6,252 bases of DNA, from the NCBI GenBank assembly GCA_945787305.1, contig CALZIH010000178.1, positions 1 to 6,252 on the forward strand. The letters run 5' to 3'. Each line of letters starts with the position of its first letter. Position 1 is the stretch's first letter. The DNA is from an uncultured Desulfobulbaceae bacterium. GTDB lineage: Bacteria > Desulfobacterota > Desulfobulbia > Desulfobulbales > Desulfobulbaceae. Below the pieces are notes generated by a model that saw nothing but the letters and a program-made list of their open reading frames with translations, was not told the origin of the DNA and did no database searches. Positions 1 through 5,670 of this stretch are shown one piece after another. Position numbers and translations under genes: made by a program.

Positions 1-1463
1 ATCGTGGTGTCGCCGCTGCTGCAGTCCTTCTCGTTATCCCTGCCTATCTGTATCATTTTAAAGCCATTAAAAAAATTGTCGCGTTCGGTGAACTGCTTGC
101 CATTACCGCAGTCATAATGGCCATTATCTTTGTCATGGTCGATACCGGCAGGCCGGATCGCTTCTGGCACGCCATACCTTTTTTAGGGTCCATCAACCTA
201 CCTCACTCCATCCTTGCCTGGGATATTGTGGTGCTCAACGGCTACCTGATCATTAACCTGATTGCCGTGAGCTATATTGCCTCCTCAACTTATTTTGGCA
301 AGGAACCGAACAAACGATTTATCATGCCGTTGATCCTGCTCTCCATTCCCTGGGCAATCATGCTGCACAGTGTCACCGCTTTTGTCTTCAACGGTCTTGC
401 CGCAAGGCCGTTCTGGAATGCCTCCATCCTGGCACCGAGATTTCTTGCCTCTGCATTTTGTGCCGGTCCCTCGCTGATGATCCTTATTTTCCAGGTGCTG
501 CGCAAGGTAACCAAGTTTGAAATACGGGACGCAGCCATCTTCAAACTGGCCGAAATTATCTCTTATGCCATGGCAATAAATCTCTTCCTGCTGATTGCTG
601 AGGTCTATAAAGAGTATTATTCCGATACCCTCCATTTTGCACCGATGATTTACCTCTTTCACGGACTGCATGGGCACAACAATCTGGTTCCCTGGATCTG
701 GACGGCCATGGCCTTTAACGTCACCGGATTTATTCTTTTCCTGATGCCGAAAACCAGGAAGAATTTTATAACCCTCAACATCGGCTGTATCCTGCTCTTT
801 ATTGGTATCTGGATTGAAAAGGGAATGGGGTTGGTCATCCCTGGCTTTATTCCTGATCCTCTCGGCGAGATATATGAATATGGCCCTTCGCAAAAAGAAG
901 TCTTTGTTGCCATTGGTATCTGGGCCTTCGGGGCCCTCTTTTACACCCTGATGGCGCGCGTTCTCATTGCCATTGACACCGGCCATTTGCGGTATCGTTC
1001 AGCCCCTCCCTTGGTTATCGACCATGAGGAAGGATTAGTAGCTAAGGATATTATGTCAAAAGGCGTACTTACGGTAACACCGGACGCCTCCATTGACGAC
1101 ATCCGAGCCATACTGGTCGGCAACCGTATTAGCGGCGTCCCTGTGGTTGACGCTGAAAACAAAGTCGTGGGAGTGGTTTCGGAAACGGATATGGTGTTCA
1201 GCTTCATGTACCAGGATGAGGAGCTCTTTGAAAAATTCAAATCCGTAATGGTCCCCCGAGAACGAAAGCGCGGTGGAAAACTCGGTAATACAGCAGCAGA
1301 AATCATGACATCCCCCGCCATTACAGCACGAGAAAACACGCCCATACTGGAACTCACTGAAATTATTACATCTAAAAAAATCAGCAGAGTAATCATTGTT
1401 GATGGTGAAGACCATCCGGTGGGTGTTGCTTCACAGATAGACATCGTCAAGGCGCAAAGTTGA
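1..1463 (+). CDS. NrfD/PsrC-family membrane subunit fused to a CBS-domain pair (5' partial)
   Basis: The frame is open from base 3 to the TGA at 1461-1463, giving 486 residues, and it enters the window already inside a membrane helix. The ATG at 117 is therefore internal and the true start lies upstream. Residues 1 to about 325 are a string of hydrophobic helices typical of the NrfD/PsrC/HmcC/DsrP family, which exchanges electrons between the menaquinone pool and partner iron-sulfur or cytochrome subunits in sulfur and sulfate respiration. Family-like landmarks are GRPDRFWH (residues 49-56), the His-rich loop HGLHGHNN (about 220-227) and EKGMGLVIPGF (about 272-282). A linker leads to two CBS domains, about 347-398 (AKDIMSKGVLTVTPDASIDD) and about 432-486 (AEIMTSPAITARENTP). 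CBS pairs usually bind adenine nucleotides, so nucleotide control of quinone chemistry is my inference. The exact complex (Dsr, Hmc or other) cannot be told because the upstream genes are outside the window. The family call is firm; the subfamily is open. Confidence 0.9.
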   Translation, partial: RGVAAAAVLLVIPAYLYHFKAIKKIVAFGELLAITAVIMAIIFVMVDTGRPDRFWHAIPFLGSINLPHSILAWDIVVLNGYLIINLIAVSYIASSTYFGKEPNKRFIMPLILLSIPWAIMLHSVTAFVFNGLAARPFWNASILAPRFLASAFCAGPSLMILIFQVLRKVTKFEIRDAAIFKLAEIISYAMAINLFLLIAEVYKEYYSDTLHFAPMIYLFHGLHGHNNLVPWIWTAMAFNVTGFILFLMPKTRKNFITLNIGCILLFIGIWIEKGMGLVIPGFIPDPLGEIYEYGPSQKEVFVAIGIWAFGALFYTLMARVLIAIDTGHLRYRSAPPLVIDHEEGLVAKDIMSKGVLTVTPDASIDDIRAILVGNRISGVPVVDAENKVVGVVSETDMVFSFMYQDEELFEKFKSVMVPRERKRGGKLGNTAAEIMTSPAITARENTPILELTEIITSKKISRVIIVDGEDHPVGVASQIDIVKAQS

Positions 1464-1795
1464 ACGAGAGCCAAAAATAATCTGTTTTTCGTTCTGCATA
1501 AAACAAGGGGCTGATGATGTATCAGCCCTTCTAGTGGTATCAAGGGCAAATCAGATTCAATGCCTCGGAATCATAAACCATTTTTCTCCCTCTTATACGA
1601 CCTACCCTTCCTCCGTGCTCCAACTACTGTTATCAAGCAAAAAAAGTGTGGTTCCGGCCAGGCACAAAAAATTCGCAATCGTTTACATATCATTCATCAT
1701 TCAAATTGCTCAGCGGCTAACATGTTGAAAAAAAAGATAAAGCAATTGAATTCTTGAATAATGCATAATCACAATAATTTTTATAGTGGCGTACA
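1464..1795. other. intergenic region, no gene seen
   Basis: This gap separates the NrfD-CBS gene from the macro-domain gene. Apart from the hairpin at 1507-1530 it shows no gene. Short open frames around 1534-1757 have low-complexity translations with no recognisable family and no ribosome binding site. The last 80 bases are A/T-rich and presumably carry the promoter of the macro-domain gene, but I find no -35/-10 pair with normal spacing. Confidence 0.6.
1507..1530 (+). terminator. possible terminator hairpin after the NrfD-CBS gene
   Basis: GGGCTGAT (1508-1515) pairs perfectly with ATCAGCCC (1521-1528) around the loop GATGT, and the flanking AA/TT can extend the stem past one bulged G. It lies about 45 bases after the stop codon. 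Only a short TT follows rather than a U tract, so intrinsic termination may be weak. A second, weaker pairing, GAACGA (1462-1467) with TCGTTC (1489-1494), overlaps the stop codon. Confidence 0.45.
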
Positions 1796-2323
1796 ATGGA
1801 CCGCGTACAGATTGTCAATACTGATATCACCCAATTAAAGGTCGATGCAATTGTTAATGCTGCAAATAACCGTCTCCTGGGTGGAGGGGGAGTTGATGGT
1901 GCGATACATCGAGTTGCCGGTCCGGAATTACTTGAGGAATGTAGAGGCTTAAACGGATGCCCGACCGGCAGCGCAAAAATAACAGGAGGGTATAAGCTTC
2001 CTGCAAAATTTGTGATCCATACGGTTGGCCCCCTATGGAAAGGTGGCGACAATAACGAAAAGTCCTTACTGGCATCATGTTATCGGGAGAGTCTGCAATG
2101 TGGTGTCGACAATGGTATAAAAACCATCGCTTTTCCTGCCATCAGTTGTGGAGCCTATGGTTTTCCTTTACATGAGGCCTGTTCTATAGCAATGCATGAG
2201 GTATGCGAGTTTCTGGAGAAGCATGATGAGATTACGACTGTCTACTTTTCCTGCTTCTCCAATGAAATAGAAAACGAACTTCGTATGGCATACACACAAA
2301 GGACAAAGAACAGAAAGGATTAA
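1796..2323 (+). CDS. macro-domain protein, YmdB/MacroD-like ADP-ribosyl hydrolase
   Basis: This is a complete 175-residue single-domain protein, close to the usual length of YmdB-type proteins. Proteins of this class hydrolyse O-acetyl-ADP-ribose and remove mono-ADP-ribose from acidic side chains in the cytoplasm; E. coli YmdB is also reported to modulate RNase III. Visible motifs in order are GDIT-like NTDIT (8-12, with the adenine-contacting Asp10), VDAIVNAAN (16-24), the substrate loop GGGGVDGAIH (29-38, with Asn24 and Asp34 in the expected catalytic positions), TGSAKITGGYKLP (57-69), IHTVGPLW (74-81) and the phosphate loop ISCGAYGFP (116-124). All key residues look intact. An in-frame TAG at 1784-1786 makes the ATG at 1796 the first possible ATG start. 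No Shine-Dalgarno sequence precedes it. It appears to stand alone, with no ADP-ribosyltransferase partner in view. The family call is very secure; the physiological substrate is unknown. Confidence 0.95.
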   Translation: MDRVQIVNTDITQLKVDAIVNAANNRLLGGGGVDGAIHRVAGPELLEECRGLNGCPTGSAKITGGYKLPAKFVIHTVGPLWKGGDNNEKSLLASCYRESLQCGVDNGIKTIAFPAISCGAYGFPLHEACSIAMHEVCEFLEKHDEITTVYFSCFSNEIENELRMAYTQRTKNRKD

Positions 2324-2409
2324 GCCGGGCAAGAAAAATCAGTACCCGATCCGATAGGCTTTGATAGTAGATTTCAACTTTCTCCTACACGTGCTGGAGA
2401 CAGGTTTCG

Positions 2410-2418
2410 AATTGAATA
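2410..2418. repeat. left 9-bp direct repeat (putative target-site duplication)
   Basis: AATTGAATA lies immediately outside the left end of the palindromic element and is repeated exactly at 2640-2648 immediately outside its right end. This is what a 9-bp staggered insertion would leave. Confidence 0.7.
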
Positions 2419-2639
2419 GTTGATTACCATCAAAACTCAGCTAGACCTGCTCGGCGAGGGGACTGATTTTATTTTTCTATACCGGGGACAGAATAATTTT
2501 CACCACAGATAACTATTCAGGTGGTTTTATGGTTTTTATATAATGAGAAAAATTTAATCTGTCTCCCGGATTGGTGAAAAAAATTCAGTCCCCTACTTCG
2601 AACAATTCAGCTTTCAAGCTGAGTTTTGATGGTAATCAC
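2419..2639. mobile_element. MITE-like non-coding palindromic element, 221 bp
   Basis: The outer arms 2421-2442 and 2617-2638 are perfect inverted repeats of 22 bp, beginning TGATTACCATC on the left and ending GATGGTAATCA on the right. Inside them AGGGGACTGA (2457-2466) pairs with TCAGTCCCCT (2585-2594). A third imperfect pair joins CCGGGGACAGAATAATTTT (2482-2500) with the inverse sequence near 2546-2569. The whole element can fold into one long interrupted hairpin. It has no open frame, and exact 9-bp direct repeats flank it. Small size, terminal inverted repeats, target duplication and lack of a transposase fit a miniature inverted-repeat transposable element mobilised by an enzyme encoded elsewhere. 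The family is unknown; 9-bp duplications are known for IS4-group and some other elements. A decayed insertion sequence is the main alternative. Confidence 0.75.
2516..2544 (+). promoter_or_regulatory. candidate outward promoter inside the MITE-like element
   Basis: A perfect TATAAT (2539-2544) lies 17 bases after TTCAGG (2516-2521), a poor -35. It points toward the GSCFA gene about 120 bases downstream. The surrounding sequence is A/T-rich, so a chance match is quite possible. Confidence 0.3.
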
Positions 2640-2648
2640 AATTGAATA
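2640..2648. repeat. right 9-bp direct repeat (putative target-site duplication)
   Basis: AATTGAATA matches 2410-2418 exactly and abuts the right end of the element. It ends two bases before the AAAGGAG ribosome binding site of the next gene. Confidence 0.7.
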
Positions 2649-2664
2649 AGAAAGGAGCATCACC

Positions 2665-3624
2665 ATGGCCCGTTCAGCCCCTTACCCCGCACTCAGATTT
2701 ACAGATTGGCAAGTCTGGCCCGGGTCATATAAAAATCCTCCGGCTGACGGCACATTCCGGTTCCCGCCGGCCACCGGGCTGCACATCACGCCGACTACGC
2801 CTATCGCCTCCATGGGCTCCTGTTTTGCCCGGGAAATCAGAAAGGTGCTGTTGGATGAAGGTTACAACTACATCACCGAAGAGACCGACAACCCGGCCTC
2901 CGTACATGCCAGCGCTGCCTGGGAAAGAACCTACAACACCTTCTCCATGCGGCAGATCTTTGAATACACTTTTGAAGAGTGGGCACCGGATCTACGTTGG
3001 TGGATTTCGCCCGAGACAAACAAGGTGCAGGATCCCTACCGACGAATCATGCTGTATGATTCTCTCGATCAGGCGGAAAGCGATTTCTCCCGCCATAAAG
3101 AATATTCCAGGCGGGCATTGGAACGTGCAGGAATTTTGATCCTGACCTTCGGCCTGACCGAAATCTGGGAAGACACGGTAGACGGTTCAGTGATCTGCCT
3201 GCCTTCCGGCCCCTACCCCAAAGAAGGCGGAGATATGGGCCGTTACAGGTTCCGGGTCAGCCGTTATAACGAAAATCTGGAAAACCTGGAACGGATTCAT
3301 GCAATCATGGCAAAGCACATTCCGGACTGCAAGCTTATGGTGACGGTTTCTCCTGTTCACCTCTGGGCAACATTCCGCCAGGATCTTGATGTGATCAGCG
3401 CGAGTTGCAATTCAAAGTCCACCCTGCGTGCAGTTGTTGATGAATTCACAATGCGTCACGACAATGTTTTTTATTTTCCCTCCTTCGAGATGGCGACCAT
3501 CTATCAGCCCATCCTCGGCAAATCCTGGCTCTCGCACGGCAAAGAAAATTTCCACGTCAACAAAAGAACCGTTCGCTTCATCATGGACCACTTTTTTTCG
3601 CTCTATGGTAAAGACAGCAACTGA
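2665..3624 (+). CDS. GSCFA-family protein (SGNH-like)
   Basis: This is a complete 319-residue protein. The diagnostic motif GSCFA is at residues 51-55, preceded by IASM, as is usual in this family. Its Ser sits where the nucleophile block of SGNH/GDSL-type hydrolases is found. Further family-like blocks are LTFGLTEIWED (about 159-169), TVSPVHLWATF (about 227-237) and a C-terminal segment rich in aromatic residues. GSCFA proteins are uncharacterised or poorly characterised; hydrolase or transferase activity on glycans or lipids has been suggested from the fold and from neighbours in other genomes, and nothing here narrows it. No signal peptide is visible, so it is probably cytoplasmic. The ATG at 2665 is set by a strong AAAGGAG (2651-2657), 7 bases upstream. 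The gene stands alone, and the palindromic element has inserted just before its ribosome binding site, probably separating it from its original promoter. Confidence 0.9.
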   Translation: MARSAPYPALRFTDWQVWPGSYKNPPADGTFRFPPATGLHITPTTPIASMGSCFAREIRKVLLDEGYNYITEETDNPASVHASAAWERTYNTFSMRQIFEYTFEEWAPDLRWWISPETNKVQDPYRRIMLYDSLDQAESDFSRHKEYSRRALERAGILILTFGLTEIWEDTVDGSVICLPSGPYPKEGGDMGRYRFRVSRYNENLENLERIHAIMAKHIPDCKLMVTVSPVHLWATFRQDLDVISASCNSKSTLRAVVDEFTMRHDNVFYFPSFEMATIYQPILGKSWLSHGKENFHVNKRTVRFIMDHFFSLYGKDSN

Positions 3625-3628
3625 TTAA

Positions 3629-3693
3629 AACAGCGGGCTTTGTCTCCGCACACGCATAGCACATCCATGTTACCAAACAGTAACGCCGCTGTT
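3629..3693. repeat. inverted repeat after the GSCFA gene
   Basis: AACAGCGG (3629-3636) is inversely repeated as CCGCTGTT (3686-3693), about 50 bases apart. Inside lies GTTAC/GTAAC with a 6-base loop (about 3669-3684). It begins five bases after the stop codon and could serve as a weak structure at the 3' end of the mRNA. There is no U tract. Confidence 0.35.
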
Positions 3694-3872
3694 ATAATTA
3701 CCGCTACCAGCAGGTAACGCTTTCGCCTGAAAACAAATTTAACCTCCCGGAATGTAAACCTATCATTTTCAGGTGTAAATATTGCTTGTATATTGCAGCA
3801 TATCATAGAGTAACGTACTGAAAAATTAAGTAGATATGGAAAAATGCATAATACATCTTGGAGGATGACAGC

Positions 3873-4289
3873 ATGTCTCAACTCATTGAAGAATTAAAAA
3901 AAGAACATAAGGCAATTGCTGAAATCCTTTCTGAAGTTAACAGGCTTGGCATTGGAACAGAAGAAGGTCAGGATATGCTGATGTCGGCAAAGAACAGCTT
4001 TCTTGCTCACCTTGCAAAGGAAGATGAACATGTATATCCGTTACTGAATAATGCAGCTGCTAATGACCCAGAACTCAAGCAGACGTTGGAAATATATGCA
4101 ACAAATATGAAGGAGGTGTCGAAAGCAGCATTAGATTTTTTTGAAAAATATTCTAAAGGTGATTCCGGGCTTGAGTTTGCGAAAGACTACGGTTCACTTT
4201 ATACAACATTGTCTCTCAGGATAGCCAAAGAAGAGGCCGCTATTTATAAGAAATTTGACGAATTGAACCTGTCAAACAATGGAAGTTAG
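3873..4289 (+). CDS. hemerythrin HHE-domain protein
   Basis: This is a 138-residue all-helical protein of the hemerythrin/HHE cation-binding family, whose members hold a di-iron centre in a four-helix bundle and bind O2 or NO, or sense or detoxify them. The first half has the expected ligands: His12 in KKEHKAI, then His46 and Glu50 in AHLAKEDEHVYP, with His53 nearby. The second half is odd. Where a second His pair would be expected I see Asn78 (TNMKEV) and Arg116 (LRIAKEEAAIY), with only Glu120/Glu121 retained, so the iron site may be incomplete or built differently. The ATG at 3873 is chosen because GGAGG (3860-3864) lies 8 bases upstream; the TTG at 3858 would overlap that site. It stands alone and is probably cytoplasmic. 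An oxygen or nitrosative-stress role in an anaerobe is inferred from the family only. Confidence 0.85.
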   Translation: MSQLIEELKKEHKAIAEILSEVNRLGIGTEEGQDMLMSAKNSFLAHLAKEDEHVYPLLNNAAANDPELKQTLEIYATNMKEVSKAALDFFEKYSKGDSGLEFAKDYGSLYTTLSLRIAKEEAAIYKKFDELNLSNNGS

Positions 4290-4319
4290 CAATAAAATAT
4301 GAAAGCAATGATAGTGACC

Positions 4320-4406
4320 TCGTAAAAAGTCCAAAACGCTGTTTGCACTGTATGGAGATACAAAGAGTTACAACCTTTCCGCCGTCGGTGGCGAGGCTTT
4401 TTACGA
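4320..4406. repeat. TCGTAAAAAG inverted repeat
   Basis: TCGTAAAAAG (4320-4329) is perfectly inverted as CTTTTTACGA (4397-4406). The 67-base interior includes a small CGCC/GGCG hairpin. From memory, TCGTAAAAAGTC-type ends bound short dispersed repeats in many deltaproteobacterial genomes; I could not search for this. It lies 30 bases after the hemerythrin stop codon and might also act as a 3' structure. Confidence 0.5.
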
Positions 4407-4680
4407 CACCGAAAATGATGATACAACCTCAAAATCAATGAGTAAAGAAGACCGTGCGACCAGGCAACAGCTATATCTCCTGATTTACCAGGAATCAGGA
4501 ATATTCTTTAGTATCAACTTGCCCCCCCAATTGTTGTGCTTGTCCCAGGCAACCTACCAACCATTTCCTGAAAACCGACACCTACTCCCTCTGCTCATGG
4601 AAAGCTATGCATGGTTTCATTAACATCCCCCAGAGTCCTTCTCTCCGTATTCCATTTGTCATCACAGTTCTTTTCGTTGT

Positions 4681-4836
4681 CTACATGATTACCGTTCTAC
4701 CTTCGCAGGCCGATCCACACTGGTGCCAAGACGGAAACCGTGTAATGACGTTGTCTGGATCATAAAACCGATTCCAGTTAAAATGGAGCCCAGTTTCGAC
4801 ATCAAAATATTGGCCCGGAAATCTTAAGGCTGGATT
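4681..4836 (-). pseudogene. fragment of an RHS-repeat-associated core domain
   Basis: Reading the minus strand from 4836 down gives NPALRFPGQYFDVETGLH and then FNWNRFYDPDNVIT, a textbook match to the RHS/YD-repeat core consensus (LRFPGQYxDxETGLHYNxxRYYDPxTGRYxxxDPIGL). RHS and wall-associated proteins are large secreted shells that carry toxic C-terminal tips. The in-frame stop TAA at 4837-4839 lies just upstream and a TAG at 4681-4683 ends the frame, so only about 51 codons remain, with no start and no upstream RHS body. After NVIT the consensus is lost, but an adjacent frame reads WIGLRR at about 4697-4714, near where DPIGLRG should follow, which suggests a frameshift near 4747 plus further decay. 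This is a dead remnant rather than a functional gene. The homology call is confident; the exact limits are not. Confidence 0.8.
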
Positions 4837-4846
4837 TTATCATGGT

Positions 4847-4891
4847 CTGTCCCTGATTGATTCTGATTGATGAAAATAAGAAAAGGGACAG
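4847..4891. repeat. GGGACAG-type inverted repeat
   Basis: CTGTCCCT (4847-4854) is perfectly inverted as AGGGACAG (4884-4891). Between them is a direct repeat CTGATTGA (4853-4860 and 4863-4870), and a degenerate CTGTCTCT follows near 4902. The motif resembles the GGGGACAG and GGGGACTGA arms inside the element at 2419-2639. It begins about ten bases beyond the upstream end of the RHS relic, so it may mark the deletion or insertion that truncated it. Confidence 0.5.
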
Positions 4892-4951
4892 CATTAACTT
4901 CTCTGTCTCTTCAAAATTATAGTGATGAACCAGACTCAGCCATTCATTGAG

Positions 4952-5470
4952 CTAAGGGATTCTGATAACACTATAGCCCTGCTGCTGGTATCCGATGACG
5001 GAAATAAATCCGTTGCCTACCTGATCAATCTCAGGATAGACGGTCGCAGGGTCGACTCCCATTACCTTTAATGCATAGACGCAAACCTCAAGTTTGACGC
5101 CATCTTTTTTAAGCTGGCGAATCATCCCATGGAACTTGTCGATTTCAGCGTAGTCTGCCTCTTTGAATTTTGAACGGTCAGTAGAGATGAGCTTTACAGC
5201 TGTGCCATGGAAAACGATTGCCAACTCAGCCTTTTGCGGCAATCCTTTCACCGTTTCATCCTCATAAACATTTTTTACAGCCCAGAATATCAGGTTGGAT
5301 GTTTTTGGTGAGCCCTGAGTGACGTCAAAGACAGCTTTGATGCTTTTCACGTCTTTAAGGGCATTGTCATATTCACCAGAAACAGCTGATGTGCTCAGGA
5401 GGGCGAATGAGAAGGCCAGCGCAAGGGCAGCAATAACATTTCTTAGTAATTTTGTTTTTACAGGTTTCAT
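4952..5470 (-). CDS. secreted DsrE-like protein
   Basis: This is a 172-residue protein on the minus strand. Residues 1 to about 31 form a signal peptide: basic MKPVKTKLLR, a hydrophobic core of Ala and Leu, then a small-residue cleavage region STSAVSG. The mature part matches the DsrE/DsrF-like alpha/beta fold (COG1416-type): a first strand KAVFDVTQG (45-53), FWAVKNVYED (62-71), AELAIVFHGTAVKLI (81-95), a helix with IRQLKKDGVKLEVCVYALKVMGVDP (about 117-141) and a glycine-rich C-terminal strand. A single Cys (130) lies in the segment that in DsrE-fold sulfur carriers often holds the active cysteine. Secreted members are common near sulfur-oxidation or reduction genes, but their role is not settled; sulfur handling is inference. 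The start at 5470 is fixed by a strong AAGGAGGT on the minus strand, 5 bases upstream. It is a single gene facing away from its neighbour at 6132. Confidence 0.85.
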   Translation of the reverse strand: MKPVKTKLLRNVIAALALAFSFALLSTSAVSGEYDNALKDVKSIKAVFDVTQGSPKTSNLIFWAVKNVYEDETVKGLPQKAELAIVFHGTAVKLISTDRSKFKEADYAEIDKFHGMIRQLKKDGVKLEVCVYALKVMGVDPATVYPEIDQVGNGFISVIGYQQQGYSVIRIP

Positions 5471-5475
5471 ATTTG

Positions 5476-5483
5476 ACCTCCTT
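5476..5483 (-). promoter_or_regulatory. ribosome binding site of the DsrE-like gene
   Basis: The minus strand reads AAGGAGGT, a near-perfect anti-16S match, ending five bases before the ATG. It settles the start of this secreted protein. Confidence 0.8.
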
Positions 5484-5670
5484 TTCTAGTTCTGTAAGTA
5501 ATGTAATATCGGAGGGGGGGGTGCAGCATTATGGCAAAATATGGGAGCGAAAGATTGTAGTAAATATACCAAACGCCAAATCAACTAACGTTCTCTCTCC
5601 GCCAACCTCCAATATCTCTCAAATCCAGAGGGTGCCTTGAGAAATTAGGATTTTCGTTCGAAGTCAAGGC

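Larger units (their letters stand above)
2324..2664. other. intergenic region largely occupied by an inserted palindromic element
   Basis: About 85 bases of unremarkable sequence after the macro-domain gene are followed by a 9-bp direct repeat, a 221-bp palindromic element, the second 9-bp repeat and the GSCFA ribosome binding site. Removing the element and one repeat copy leaves a plausible short leader for the GSCFA gene. I see no coding potential here. Confidence 0.7.
4290..4951. other. gene-poor region with repeat and pseudogene debris
   Basis: No intact gene is visible in this 660-base stretch. It contains a hairpin-forming repeat (4320-4406), an RHS-core relic on the minus strand (4681-4836) and a GGGACAG-type inverted repeat (4847-4891). 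A 61-codon plus-strand frame at 4438-4623 has no ribosome binding site and no recognisable family. The mixture suggests a scar region that has repeatedly gained and lost DNA. Confidence 0.6.

Noticed and set aside
285..986. Long minus-strand frames opposite the NrfD-CBS gene (also 941-1549 and 1056-1415)
   Set aside because: They overlap a clearly recognisable plus-strand protein, and their translations are not like any family; they are antisense shadows.
1534..1757. Two overlapping 64-65 codon plus-strand frames
   Set aside because: No ribosome binding site, no family, and composition like non-coding A/T-rich DNA.
1717..2078. Minus-strand frames opposite the macro-domain gene
   Set aside because: They overlap an intact, high-confidence gene on the other strand.
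2642..3139. Plus-strand 165-codon frame overlapping the GSCFA start
   Set aside because: Its translation is Pro/Arg/Ser-rich frame-shadow sequence, and the overlapping frame has GSCFA and a strong ribosome binding site.
3782..3810. Possible promoter TTGCTT ... CATAGA before the hemerythrin gene
   Set aside because: Only the -35 is moderately like the consensus; the -10 matches three of six bases, which is not distinguishable from chance.
3603..3881. Minus-strand 92-codon frame between the GSCFA and hemerythrin genes
   Set aside because: No ribosome binding site or family recognised, and it overlaps the end of one gene and the start of the other.
4438..4623. Plus-strand 61-codon frame
   Set aside because: No ribosome binding site, no recognisable family, and it lies in a debris region.
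4900..4951. Possible terminator of the DsrE-like gene (ATGAA/TTCAT)
   Set aside because: The stem is only five base pairs with a long loop and no U tract.
5452..5640. Plus-strand 62-codon frame over the DsrE-like start region
   Set aside because: It overlaps the start and ribosome binding site of a well-supported minus-strand gene and runs through a poly-G tract.
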